From contig NZ_MOBX01000014.1 of the NCBI RefSeq assembly GCF_003732425.1, forward strand, positions 124,001-188,000: a stretch of 64,000 nucleotides of DNA, given 5' to 3'. This DNA comes from Pseudomonas fluorescens. GTDB lineage: Bacteria; Pseudomonadota; Gammaproteobacteria; Pseudomonadales; Pseudomonadaceae. A model generated the notes under the pieces. The model was not told where the DNA came from and made no database searches. It saw only the letters and a list, made by a program, of their open reading frames with translations. The translations under genes and the position numbers were made by a program. Shown in pieces: positions 33,939 through 42,341 of the stretch (its first letter is position 1; the number at the start of each line of letters is the position of its first letter).

Positions 33939-34243
33939 CTAAAAATGTCGCGTTTTTGCACGCTTCTGACGTGCGTCGCGTTCATCACTCTTTGTAGCCG
34001 ACCGAGATGACGGGCAGATGTTCCCCGGGAATTTTCGAGTGTTAAAAATACCTGCACGTTCGCGGCTTTTGTCGGCTAAGTCGTGGGTAAGTGTGATGGC
34101 GGCAATATCGGCGACGTTGGCCGCGAGAGGAGAGGGTGAGGGGGATTTTGGTTGTTTCGCGGGTTGTCTCATACATGCTGTCCGGTCCGCAGGTGTTGAG
34201 ATTCTTTTCCGCTAGGCGAATGAAGAAAAAATCACGCAGATCC
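33939..34243. other. Intergenic region upstream of speC
   Basis: About 300 bp with no supportable gene; short open frames here lack ribosome binding sites and family resemblance. A purine-rich run (about 34120-34145) is the only compositional feature. Confidence 0.5.
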
Positions 34244-34333
34244 TGTGGGAGCGAGCCTGCTCGCGAAGGCATTTTCACAGCCAACATCATTGTTGACTGA
34301 TATTGCGCTTTCGCGAGCAGGCTCGCTCCCACA
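34244..34333. repeat. REPIN, TGTGGGAGCGAGCCTGCT family
   Basis: Inverted pair with near-perfect arms, 11 bp beyond the stop of the ABC ATPase gene. Confidence 0.92.
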
Positions 34334-34344
34334 GGTTTCGTGTT

Positions 34345-35502
34345 TTACGCGACTACCGCCTCAGCCGGCGAGACGATATTGGTCTTCATCCCGCGCGAAC
34401 GTCCCGAGCTCAGATAAGCCGCAATCGACTCCTGCGTGACTTCACCAAGGAACACCCGCTCGGCATCCATCACCGGCAGCCACGCACGGTTGAACTCGTA
34501 CATCCGCGACAGCAGGATGCGCAAATGCTCGTCATAGGCGGCGGTGGCGTTGAACTCACGCAGGAACTGCGCGCAAGTGCCGGTCTGGCGGTGCAGGTCG
34601 CGACGACGCACATAACCCAATGCCTTGTTCTCGACACAGGTGACCACCACGTAGCGACGGTCATGTTCGTCCATCAATTCCAGCGCATCGGCCACTGGCG
34701 TCTCCGGGCTCACCGACGGCGCGTTGTCCGCCGCGTCTTCTGCCTTGACCAACAACAGACGCTTGAGCGTGCTGTCCTGGCCGACGAAGTTGCTGACAAA
34801 GTCGTCCGCCGGGTGCGCGAGCAGAGTGTCCGGGTGATCGATCTGCAGCAGTTTGCCGGCGCGGAAGATCGCAATCTTGTCGCCCAGCTTGATCGCTTCG
34901 TCGATGTCGTGGCTTACCATAATCACGGTCTTGTTCAGCGCGCGCTGCATTTCGAAGAACTCGTTCTGGATCATCTCGCGGTTGATTGGGTCGACTGCAC
35001 CGAACGGTTCGTCCATCAGCAACAACGGTGCGTCCGCGGCCAGTGCGCGGATCACACCGATGCGCTGTTGCTGGCCACCGGACAATTCACGCGGATAACG
35101 ATGCAGATACTGCTTGGGCTCTAGCTTGATCATGCTCATCAGTTCGCGGGCGCGGTTGTGGCATTTCTGTTTGTCCCAGCCGAGCAGTTTTGGCACCACG
35201 ACGATGTTCTCTTCGATGGTCATGTTCGGGAACAGACCGATCTGCTGGATCACATAGCCGATGTTGCGGCGCAGGGTTACTTCGTCGAGATCGGTGGTGT
35301 CTTCGCCGTTGATGAGGATCTTGCCCGAGGTCGGTTTGATCAGGCGGTTGATCATTTTCAGCGTGGTGCTTTTGCCGCAACCCGATGGCCCGAGGAACAC
35401 ACAGATTTCGCCTTCATTGACGGTCAGGCTTACCGAATCCACGGCTTTGACATCTTTGCCGTTGCTTTGGAAAGTTTTGCTGAGGTTTTGAAGTTCGATC
35501 AT
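34345..35502 (-). CDS. opuCA: Quaternary-amine/osmoprotectant ABC transporter ATP-binding protein (OpuCA type)
   Basis: 385-aa ATPase energising uptake of compounds such as glycine betaine, choline or carnitine. Walker A GPSGCGKST (about 36-44), QQIGLFP Q-loop, signature LSGGQQQRIGV, Walker B LLLMDEPFGAVDP, and H-loop VSHD. After residue 270 comes a pair of CBS domains (TPVADALELMDEHDRRYVVV...; TAAYDEHLRILLSRMYEFNRAWLPV), which in relatives sense ionic strength or nucleotides. ATG 35502 overlaps the upstream permease stop by four bases. Fourth gene of its operon. Confidence 0.92.
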   Translation of the reverse strand: MIELQNLSKTFQSNGKDVKAVDSVSLTVNEGEICVFLGPSGCGKSTTLKMINRLIKPTSGKILINGEDTTDLDEVTLRRNIGYVIQQIGLFPNMTIEENIVVVPKLLGWDKQKCHNRARELMSMIKLEPKQYLHRYPRELSGGQQQRIGVIRALAADAPLLLMDEPFGAVDPINREMIQNEFFEMQRALNKTVIMVSHDIDEAIKLGDKIAIFRAGKLLQIDHPDTLLAHPADDFVSNFVGQDSTLKRLLLVKAEDAADNAPSVSPETPVADALELMDEHDRRYVVVTCVENKALGYVRRRDLHRQTGTCAQFLREFNATAAYDEHLRILLSRMYEFNRAWLPVMDAERVFLGEVTQESIAAYLSSGRSRGMKTNIVSPAEAVVA

Positions 35503-36152
35503 TTGAGGAGTCCTTTTGGAGTCAGCGTACGTTGCAGCCACTGCAGGAGAAGGTCGGCGAAGATCGCCAGAAGACTGACCAGCAGCGCGCCGACAATCAG
35601 CATCGACATGTCGCTGCGGCTGATGGAGGCGAGGATCAATACGCCGAGGCCACCTGCGCCGATGGTCGCGGCGATGGTCATCACGCCGATGTTCATCACC
35701 ACGGCGGTGCGCACACCGGCAAGGATCACCGGCACGGCGATCGGCAGTTCGACCATGCGCAGGCGCTGGCCGAAGGTCATGCCGATACCGCGTGCGGCTT
35801 CACGGATGCCCGGTTCTACACCGGTCAGGGCGAGGTAGGTGTTACGCATGATCGGCAGCAGTGAATAAAGAAACACGGCGGTGATCGCCGGCATCGGGCC
35901 GAGGCCCTGGCCGAACTTGGAGTAGAACGGCAGCAGCAAACCGAACAGGGCAATCGACGGCACGGTCAGCAGCACCGTGGCGCTGGCTTGCAAGGGGCCT
36001 GCGAGGGTCGGAAACCGCGTCATCAGAATGCCCAGCGGCACGCCAACGACAATCGCCAGGGTCACGGCGATGCCGACCAGAGTGATGTGCTGCCAGGTCA
36101 GGTGCATCACCTGCTGCCAGTCGAGGTGGGAAAAGGCGTTCAGAAATTCCAT
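35499..36152 (-). CDS. opuCB: Osmoprotectant ABC transporter permease (OpuCB type)
   Basis: 217-aa inner-membrane permease with about six hydrophobic helices and the EAA loop GIREAARGIGMTFGQRLRMVELPIAVPVILAGVRTAVV. N-terminus MEFLNAFSHLDWQQVMHLTWQHITLVGIAV. Third gene of the operon: 12 bp after the binding-protein gene, overlapping the ATPase gene by four bases. Confidence 0.92.
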   Translation of the reverse strand: MEFLNAFSHLDWQQVMHLTWQHITLVGIAVTLAIVVGVPLGILMTRFPTLAGPLQASATVLLTVPSIALFGLLLPFYSKFGQGLGPMPAITAVFLYSLLPIMRNTYLALTGVEPGIREAARGIGMTFGQRLRMVELPIAVPVILAGVRTAVVMNIGVMTIAATIGAGGLGVLILASISRSDMSMLIVGALLVSLLAIFADLLLQWLQRTLTPKGLLK

Positions 36153-36164
36153 GACTTTTCCTCC

Positions 36165-37070
36165 TTAGTTGAGTGGGTGCTGGCGCAGGAAGTCGGCGGC
36201 GACTTTCGACGGGCTTTCGTGATCGACGTCGACCCGCGCGTTGAGCTGGCGCATGGTTTCGTCATCGAACAGTTCAGCCAGTGGCTTGAGTTGCTCGGCC
36301 AGTTGCGGGTGCGCGTCCAGATACGCCTGACGCACCACCGGCGCGGCGGTGTAGTCGGGGAAGTAGTGCTTGTCGTCTTCCAGCAGCTTCAGGCCGAAGG
36401 CGTTGAGACGACCGTCGGTGGTGTAGACCAGACCGGCAAACACCTGACCGTTGCGTAATGCCGTGTAAACCAGCCCGGCATCCATCTGGCGGATGTTCTT
36501 GCGGGTCAGATTCATGCCGTAGAGATCGACCATGCCGATCAGACCGTCGGAGCGGTTGGCGAACTCGGTATCCAGCGCCACCAGATGATTGGTTTTGGCC
36601 TCGGCGCGCAGCACTTCGTTCAACTGGCTGATGTTGTTGATCTGCGGATATTCCTCAGCGACCTTTTTCGGCAGCGCGAGGGCGTAGGTGTTGCTGAATT
36701 TCGACGGGGTCAGCCAGATCAGGCCTTTTTTCGCGTCGAGTTCTTTTACCCGGGCGTAGGACTGGGCGCTGTCGAGTTTTTCGGTGACATGGTTGTAGGC
36801 CACCAACGACACGCCGGTGTATTCCCAGAGCATGTCCAGTTGTCCACTTTCGTGGGCGCTGCGGGCCAGATTACTGCCCAGACCACCGGTGATCTGCGCG
36901 TCATAACCTTTGCTGCGCAGGTATTGCGCGGTGATTTCCGCGAGCAGCGTCTGTTCGGTGAAGACACGGGCGCCGAGACGGATCACTGGTTTTTCAGCGG
37001 CTTGCGCGATTCCTGCGAACAGCAGGATGCAGCCTGCTATCAATCCCAAAGACGAGCTAAATCGTTTCAT
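36165..37070 (-). CDS. opuCC: Osmoprotectant ABC transporter substrate-binding protein (OpuCC type)
   Basis: 301-aa periplasmic receptor with signal peptide ending ...FAGIAQA/AEKPVIRLG. The ATG at 37070 is chosen since GAAGGA lies 6 bases upstream; the ATG two codons earlier sits on top of that site. The mature sequence (RLGARVFTEQTLLAEITAQYLRSKGYDAQITGGLGSNLARSAHESGQLDMLWEYTG) is the OpuAC/ProX type. A Cys at LIAGC could suggest a lipoprotein, but the downstream AQA cleavage site looks better. Confidence 0.9.
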   Translation of the reverse strand: MKRFSSSLGLIAGCILLFAGIAQAAEKPVIRLGARVFTEQTLLAEITAQYLRSKGYDAQITGGLGSNLARSAHESGQLDMLWEYTGVSLVAYNHVTEKLDSAQSYARVKELDAKKGLIWLTPSKFSNTYALALPKKVAEEYPQINNISQLNEVLRAEAKTNHLVALDTEFANRSDGLIGMVDLYGMNLTRKNIRQMDAGLVYTALRNGQVFAGLVYTTDGRLNAFGLKLLEDDKHYFPDYTAAPVVRQAYLDAHPQLAEQLKPLAELFDDETMRQLNARVDVDHESPSKVAADFLRQHPLN

Positions 37071-37091
37071 ATTCATTCCTTCGCAAAAGCC

Positions 37092-37808
37092 TTAAGACGG
37101 GCGCAAACCGCGTTCCAGCCAGAGACGGCTGGCGAGGGTGACGACGCCATCGAGCAGCAAGGCCAGCAGCGCGGTGCACGCGGCGCCGAGCAGCAGTTGC
37201 GGCTGATTGTTCAGGGCGATGCCAGGGAAGATCAGGCTGCCGAGGCTGTTGGCGCCGATCAGGAACGCCAGCGGTGCGGTGCCGACGTTGATCGCCAAGG
37301 CCACACGCACACCACCGACGATGATCGGCACGGCGTTGGGCAATTCGACTTTCCACAGCACCTGACGCGGGGTCATGCCGATGCCGACGGCCGCTTCTTT
37401 CAGCGAGCCCTGCACATTTTTCAGGCCTTCGTAGGTGTTGCGCACAATCGGCAGCAACGAAGCGAGGAATAAAGCGAAGATCGCCGGGCCACTGCCGATG
37501 CCGAGGACGCCGAGGGCAATCGCGAGCACGGCCAGCGGAGGCACGGTGTTACCGATATTGAAGATCTGCATGAAGCGTTCAGCGCGGCCGACCATGGTCG
37601 GGCGACTGAGGAAGATGCCGGCGGGGATGCCCACGACCAGGGCGGCCAGCATTGAAGCGAGGACGAGAATCAGATGAGCTTGCAGGTAAAACAACAAATC
37701 GTCGCGGTAGTGTTCGATCGTGTTGATGCCGATCCAGTGGACCAGCAGGGCCAGGAGCGCGATCACCACCGCACCTCCCATCAGCCCTTTGCCATAGCGG
37801 ATAGCCAC
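37092..37808 (-). CDS. opuCD: Osmoprotectant ABC transporter permease (OpuCD type)
   Basis: 238-aa second permease, first gene of the operon. GTG 37808 is chosen because AAAGGAGT lies 6 bases upstream (start MAIRYGKGLMGGAVVIALLALL); extension to 37856 lacks a site. EAA loop: SLKEAAVGIGMTPRQVLWKVELPNAVPIIVGG. Two different permeases, one receptor and one CBS-ATPase are the usual OpuC composition. I cannot tell which substrate is preferred. Confidence 0.9.
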   Translation of the reverse strand: MAIRYGKGLMGGAVVIALLALLVHWIGINTIEHYRDDLLFYLQAHLILVLASMLAALVVGIPAGIFLSRPTMVGRAERFMQIFNIGNTVPPLAVLAIALGVLGIGSGPAIFALFLASLLPIVRNTYEGLKNVQGSLKEAAVGIGMTPRQVLWKVELPNAVPIIVGGVRVALAINVGTAPLAFLIGANSLGSLIFPGIALNNQPQLLLGAACTALLALLLDGVVTLASRLWLERGLRPS

Positions 37809-38097
37809 AGGCGGACTCCTTTTTTTGTAGTCGGCGAGCGCAGTCCCGTGTGGCATGCCAAGCCTTGGCCGCCGGGAGTGAACGTTCGCGAAAAGTGGCC
37901 GTTTTTCAGGACCGGCAAAGCGGTCTGAAAGCGAGCCATGAGCGCAGCCTCGTCAGGCTAACTTGCTGATTTTTCAGCCCCTGACGAAAATTCGTAACAG
38001 GGGATGGACGTCTCCGTGCTTTAAAAGGTTCCCATCTGCGGCAGCATTTGGCCACCCTTAATGTGCTCAACGGTTCGGTTATTGCATCGAGTTGGGC
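37809..38097. other. Divergent intergenic region opuC operon / prfC
   Basis: About 330 bp carrying both promoters. The prfC -10 box lies at its right end; no other gene or structured element stands out. Confidence 0.4.
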
Positions 38098-38103
38098 TAT
38101 AAT
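38098..38103 (+). promoter_or_regulatory. TATAAT -10 box upstream of prfC
   Basis: A perfect TATAAT 38 bp before the prfC ATG, inside GGGCTATAATCGCGGCCC. No good -35 is seen at 16-18 bp. Confidence 0.55.
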
Positions 38104-38140
38104 CGCGGCCCTTTTTTGAATCACCGCCAGGCGATTTCCC

Positions 38141-39724
38141 ATGACCAACCAGGCCGCCGAAGTCGCGAAACGCCGCACTTTCGCCATTATTTCCCACCCC
38201 GATGCCGGTAAAACCACGATCACCGAAAAGCTCCTGTTGATGGGCAAGGCGATTGCAGTGGCCGGTACGGTGAAATCCCGTAAATCCGATCGCCATGCGA
38301 CATCCGACTGGATGGAGATGGAGAAACAGCGGGGTATTTCCATTACCACGTCGGTCATGCAGTTCCCGTATCGCGACCACATGATCAACCTGCTCGACAC
38401 CCCGGGCCACGAAGACTTCTCCGAAGACACCTACCGTACCCTGACGGCGGTCGACTCGGCATTGATGGTTCTCGACGGCGGTAAAGGTGTTGAGCCACGG
38501 ACCATTGCGCTGATGGACGTCTGCCGTCTGCGTGACACGCCGATCGTCAGCTTCATCAACAAACTCGACCGCGACATCCGTGACCCGATCGAACTGCTCG
38601 ACGAAATCGAAGCCGTTCTGAAGATCAAGGCCGCGCCGATCACCTGGCCGATCGGTTGCTACCGCGATTTCAAGGGCGTGTACCACCTGGCCGATGACTA
38701 CATCATTGTCTACACCGCCGGTCACGGTCACGAACGCACCGAAACCAAGATCATCGAAAAACTCGACTCCGACGAGGCGCGCGCGCACTTGGGCGACGAG
38801 TACGACCGCTTCATCGAACAGCTGGAACTGGTGCAGGGCGCCTGCCACGAGTTCAACCAGCAGGAATTTCTCGACGGTCAGTTGACCCCGGTGTTCTTCG
38901 GTACTGCTTTGGGCAACTTCGGTGTTGACCATGTACTTGACGCCGTTGTTGATTGGGCACCGCGTCCGCTGGCCCGTGTGGCCAATGAGCGTACCGTCGA
39001 GCCGGTGGAAGAGAAGTTTTCGGGCTTCATCTTCAAGATCCAGGCGAACATGGACCCGAAACACCGCGACCGCATCGCCTTCATGCGTATCTGCTCCGGC
39101 AAATACGAGAAAGGCATGAAGATGCGCCACGTGCGCACCGGCAAGGACGTGCGCATTGGCGACGCCCTGACGTTCTTCTCCTCCGAGCGTGAGCAACTGG
39201 AAGAGGCGTACGCCGGCGACATTATCGGTCTGCACAACCACGGCACCATTCAGATTGGCGACACTTTCAGCGAAGGCGAAGTCCTCGGCTTCACTGGCAT
39301 TCCGCACTTTGCGCCGGAGCTGTTCCGTCGTGTGCGTCTGCGTGATCCGCTGAAGTCCAAGCAGCTGCGTCAGGGTCTGCAACAACTGGCTGAAGAAGGC
39401 GCCACTCAGGTGTTCTTCCCGGAGCGCAGCAACGACATCATTCTTGGCGCCGTGGGTGTGCTGCAGTTTGATGTGGTCGCGAGCCGTTTGAAGGAGGAAT
39501 ACAAGGTTGAGTGCTCGTATGAGCCGATTACTGTGTACTCCGCGCGCTGGATCGAGTGTGACGACAAGAAGAAGCTTGAGGAATTCTCTAACAAGGCTGT
39601 GGAGAACCTGGCACTGGATGGTGGTGGTCACTTGACTTACCTTGCGCCGACGCGGGTTAACCTGGCGTTGATGGAAGAGCGTTGGCCGGATGTGAAATTC
39701 CGCGCGACACGTGAGCATCACTAA
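38141..39724 (+). CDS. prfC: Peptide chain release factor 3
   Basis: 527-aa GTPase that recycles RF1/RF2 from the ribosome after termination. G1 SHPDAGKTTITEKLLL (about 22-37), effector segment with GISITTSVMQF, G3 DTPGHEDF, G4 NKLDRD; domains II and III follow with the RF3-specific HVRTGKDVRI and DVVASRLKEEYKVE. Length is standard. Ends just before a strong terminator. Confidence 0.98.
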   Translation: MTNQAAEVAKRRTFAIISHPDAGKTTITEKLLLMGKAIAVAGTVKSRKSDRHATSDWMEMEKQRGISITTSVMQFPYRDHMINLLDTPGHEDFSEDTYRTLTAVDSALMVLDGGKGVEPRTIALMDVCRLRDTPIVSFINKLDRDIRDPIELLDEIEAVLKIKAAPITWPIGCYRDFKGVYHLADDYIIVYTAGHGHERTETKIIEKLDSDEARAHLGDEYDRFIEQLELVQGACHEFNQQEFLDGQLTPVFFGTALGNFGVDHVLDAVVDWAPRPLARVANERTVEPVEEKFSGFIFKIQANMDPKHRDRIAFMRICSGKYEKGMKMRHVRTGKDVRIGDALTFFSSEREQLEEAYAGDIIGLHNHGTIQIGDTFSEGEVLGFTGIPHFAPELFRRVRLRDPLKSKQLRQGLQQLAEEGATQVFFPERSNDIILGAVGVLQFDVVASRLKEEYKVECSYEPITVYSARWIECDDKKKLEEFSNKAVENLALDGGGHLTYLAPTRVNLALMEERWPDVKFRATREHH

Positions 39725-39744
39725 GCGCTGAATTGGTTTGTTCG

Positions 39745-39779
39745 AAAGCCCCCTCGGTGTGTGCCTTGGGGGCTTTTTT
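39745..39779 (+). terminator. Intrinsic terminator of prfC
   Basis: AAAGCCCCC and GGGGGCTTT pair, with inner bases partly paired, followed by TTTTTT, 20 bp after the prfC stop. Confidence 0.92.
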
Positions 39780-39797
39780 GGCTTTTGTTTTGGGGGG

Positions 39798-40066
39798 ATA
39801 TCCGTTTCTGCGGGTGTTGCGGCTGACGGTTTCGCCCTTACGGCGACTCACTTTTTTTCAAACGCCAAAAAAAGTAAGCAAAAAACGCTTGCTCCTACGT
39901 ACGGCCCGCTCGCTGGGGCTCGGGGTTCCTTCGCTCCGGGATCGATCCGGGCGCAGCGCCTACGGTTTGCTTCGCTGCACCTCCTCTCGCTGTGTTTGGC
40001 TTCGCCAAACGGTCGCTGCGCTCCCACGCCCGGATCAATCCCCCCACTCAGCCTTCCGACGTCGCC
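39798..40066 (+). repeat. Long structured intergenic repeat, copy 1
   Basis: About 269 bp that recurs at 55053-55318 in the same orientation, with a near-identical block of about 185 bp (roughly 39880-40066). It contains an inverted pair GGGATCGATCCGGGCG (39938-39953) / CGCCCGGATCAATCCC (40027-40042) with one mismatch, a GCAGCG/CGCTGC pair inside it, and the hairpin TTTGGCTTCGCCAAA. Open frames through it look like artefacts. No transposase is present. Confidence 0.8.
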
Positions 40067-40099
40067 TTACAGATCAAAAGCTGCAGCCGAGCTAACGCT

Positions 40100-40415
40100 C
40101 ATCCTGTGTAGGAGCTGCCGAAGGCTGCGATCTTTTGATCTTGATTTTGCTTTTCTGTGCGAGCCGGCTTGCCAGGCGACCTGTTTCTTGCCGTTGTACT
40201 CAATCCAATTGTCGGAGTGAGCCTGCTCGCGATAACGGTCCGACAGCCGACCACCCTCTGGCAGATTGAGCTCAATCCACTGTGGGAGCCTGGCTTGCCA
40301 GTGATGGCGGCCTTACAGCCGACCATTTTCTAGTTGAGTGCACTCAACAACTGAGCTGCCGAAGGCAGCAAAGTCAAAAGATCGCAGCATGCGGCTGCTC
40401 CTACAGGGGGATGTA
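40100..40415. repeat. Cluster of solitary and degenerate REP units
   Basis: TGTAGGAGCTGCCGAAGGCTGCGATC at about 40106-40131, GGAGTGAGCCTGCTCGCGAT near 40215, TGTGGGAGCCTGGCTTGCCAG near 40281, and GATCGCAGCATGCGGCTGCTCCTACA near 40381-40406. Several families are packed side by side after the long repeat; no gene is supportable here. Confidence 0.75.
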
Positions 40416-40518
40416 GGGCGACTCCGTTTTTGTCGAATCAATGTACTTGAACGCGACAACCCGCCTGTTGGACGTTAGTGTTCCAGCTCCCCGCAAGTCG
40501 CTTTGAGAGGTCAATGGA

Positions 40519-41712
40519 ATGACGAGTCGACTGACTCACCTGCTGCGCCTCGGCAGTTATTTCGGTGTGATGGCCTGGGTGCTCGGTGCGCTGTTGTTCA
40601 TCAATCGCCTGAGCAGCATGGTCAAGCTGTTCATGGCGTTGTACCTGCGTCAGGAGTTGGGGCTGGCGATCGAGACGGTGGGCTGGTTGCTGTCGGCGTA
40701 TGGCGCGGGTTTGCTGGTGGGTTCGATGCTCGGTGGCTGGCTCAGCGATCATGTGCGCACGGCGCGGCTGACGGCGGCACTGTTCTTCATTTCGGTGTGG
40801 GTGTTGATTCTGCTGGGGCTGGTCACGCAAGTGCCGTTGCTCGCTGCATTGTTGTTGCTTAGCGGGACGATCGATGGGGCTATTCGCACCCTGCATCAGC
40901 GGCTGATCATGGAATATTGCGAGGTGGCGCAGCGTTCGCGTGCGCAGGCCTTGAGCCGGGTGGCGCGCAATCTGGGCATGGCCGCCGCCGGGGTGGCGGG
41001 CGGGGTGTTGGCGCAGACGGATTTTCGCTGGGTATTTTTTGGCAGTGCGGCGATGACGTTGCTGGCGCTGCTGTGGTTTGTCCGCACCACGTGGCGTCGT
41101 CCGGTGCTGATCAATGACGAGCCATCCACGAGCGGCCCAAGTGGATCGGGTGCGCCGTATCGCGATAAACCGTTCCTGTGGTTGCTGGCGGCGACGGCCG
41201 TGCTCGGCATCGCCTTCGACACGGTCTACAGCACGCTGGGCAACTACCTGCGTGATTACTATCAGTTGAGCACCGAGGCGATCGGCTGGCAGTTCGGGCT
41301 CAATGCGTTGCTGGTGATCGCGCTGCAGATTCCGCTGTCGCACTGGGGTGAGCGCTGGGGTACGCGTCGGCAAATGCTCGCAGGGAGTTTGTTGCTGGCC
41401 GGCGGATTGGGCATGTTGCCGTTCGGTTCCGGGCTGGCGTTCGTCTGTCTGTCGACGCTGATCTGGACCTTGGGTGAAGCGTTGTTCATGCCACCTTTGA
41501 ATGTACTGGTGATGCAGTTTGCCCAGAGTGGCAAAAGCGGTCAGTACTTCGGCCTGTTCTTTATGAGCTGGAGTGCCAGTGCGCTGTTGTCGCCGGTGCT
41601 CAGCGGTCAGTTGTACGGCAACTTCGGTGGCCACAGTGTCTGGCTGGCCAGCACTGTGTTGGTGCTGATATCGATTCCCTTGACCTGGCAAGCTACGCGC
41701 CCGCTTAGCTGA
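40519..41712 (+). CDS. MFS transporter
   Basis: 397-aa inner-membrane protein with about 12 hydrophobic helices and a cytoplasmic central loop (WRRPVLINDEPSTSGPSGSGAPYRDKPF, about residues 192-220). The MFS loop 2-3 motif appears as GSMLGGWLSDHVRTARL. It has the look of a drug- or metabolite-efflux member, but I see no specific substrate signature. GAGG lies 7 bases before the ATG. Single gene, isolated by repeats on the left. Confidence 0.88.
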   Translation: MTSRLTHLLRLGSYFGVMAWVLGALLFINRLSSMVKLFMALYLRQELGLAIETVGWLLSAYGAGLLVGSMLGGWLSDHVRTARLTAALFFISVWVLILLGLVTQVPLLAALLLLSGTIDGAIRTLHQRLIMEYCEVAQRSRAQALSRVARNLGMAAAGVAGGVLAQTDFRWVFFGSAAMTLLALLWFVRTTWRRPVLINDEPSTSGPSGSGAPYRDKPFLWLLAATAVLGIAFDTVYSTLGNYLRDYYQLSTEAIGWQFGLNALLVIALQIPLSHWGERWGTRRQMLAGSLLLAGGLGMLPFGSGLAFVCLSTLIWTLGEALFMPPLNVLVMQFAQSGKSGQYFGLFFMSWSASALLSPVLSGQLYGNFGGHSVWLASTVLVLISIPLTWQATRPLS

Positions 41713-41868
41713 TCCGGCGATAGGCATTATTCGAAACCTGTCTGTCGGTGAAGGGCATTTCTGCCGGCTCGTTAGCGTCCTATCTGGTGAACCCGATGGA
41801 TCGGAACTAGATTTCACACAGCGCCAGTCAGGCACGAATGTCTCACCTGAAAATGGATGGAGTCGGCT

Positions 41869-42132
41869 ATGAAAAGCAGGTTGCTACGGGTTTTATTGCT
41901 ATTGAAAGTGATGGTCATGCTGTCCCTCGGCACCGCGACGGCCTGGGCCGAGTGCGAGGATCATGATTCCCAGGCCTTTAACGGCCAGGTCGGGCACAGC
42001 GGCTTGATGCTCGCCAAGTCTGAGTCCGAGCCGGGCGATCAGGGCCAGGGTGGTGCAGCCGATGATGACGACTCGACCACTGACGAGCCGGACACTGATG
42101 ATCCGGATGACGAAGGCGATAGCCAGACGTAA
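41869..42132 (+). CDS. Small secreted acidic low-complexity protein
   Basis: 87-aa product MKSRLLRVLLLLKVMVMLSLGTATAWAECEDHDS... with a clear signal peptide (cleavage likely after AWA, residue 27) and a C-terminal 35 residues made almost only of Asp, Glu, Ser, Thr, Pro and Gly (DDDDSTTDEPDTDDPDDEGDS). The Asp-rich tail could bind calcium or other cations; this is inference. GGAG sits 6 bases before the ATG at 41869. It is followed by a 17-bp perfect terminator stem. No family recognised. Confidence 0.75.
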   Translation: MKSRLLRVLLLLKVMVMLSLGTATAWAECEDHDSQAFNGQVGHSGLMLAKSESEPGDQGQGGAADDDDSTTDEPDTDDPDDEGDSQT

Positions 42133-42148
42133 ATCGCAGGCAAAAGAA

Positions 42149-42194
42149 AACCCCTTCTGCCTCGACTGATGCGCAATCGAGGCAGAAGGGGTTT
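42149..42194 (+). terminator. Intrinsic terminator with 17-bp perfect stem
   Basis: AACCCCTTCTGCCTCGA (42149-42165) pairs exactly with TCGAGGCAGAAGGGGTT (42177-42193), with A-rich and T-containing flanks, just after the acidic-protein gene. Confidence 0.85.
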
Positions 42195-42228
42195 GCTCAA
42201 CACTTTATCCCTGAATAAACACGATCCC

Positions 42229-42318
42229 CGTAGGAGCTGCGGCACGCTGCGATCTTTTGATTCTGATTCTGACAATCAAAAGATCGCAGCCTCGTTTCAC
42301 TCGACAGCTCCTACAGGT
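42229..42318. repeat. REP-type doublet, GATCGCAG/CTGCGATC family (degenerate)
   Basis: TAGGAGCTGCGGCACGCTGCGATCTTTTGATT... inverted as AATCAAAAGATCGCAGCC...CAGCTCCTA, at the end of dppF. Confidence 0.85.
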
Positions 42319-42341
42319 TTCGTGTCGGTCTCCGGATTTGC

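Noticed and set aside
34018..34215. A 65-codon plus-strand frame upstream of speC
   Set aside because: No ribosome site, no recognisable family, and composition like flanking non-coding DNA.
39738..40220. A 160-codon plus-strand frame after prfC, with a similar one at 55109-55414
   Set aside because: Both run through the prfC terminator, the long repeat or REP units. Frames of this type (SFAPGSIRAQRLRFASLHLL) are repeat-derived and not supported by ribosome sites.
41804..41830. Possible AlgU/sigma-22 promoter (GAACTA...) upstream of the acidic secreted protein
   Set aside because: The -10 element does not match TCTGA at 16-17 bp spacing.
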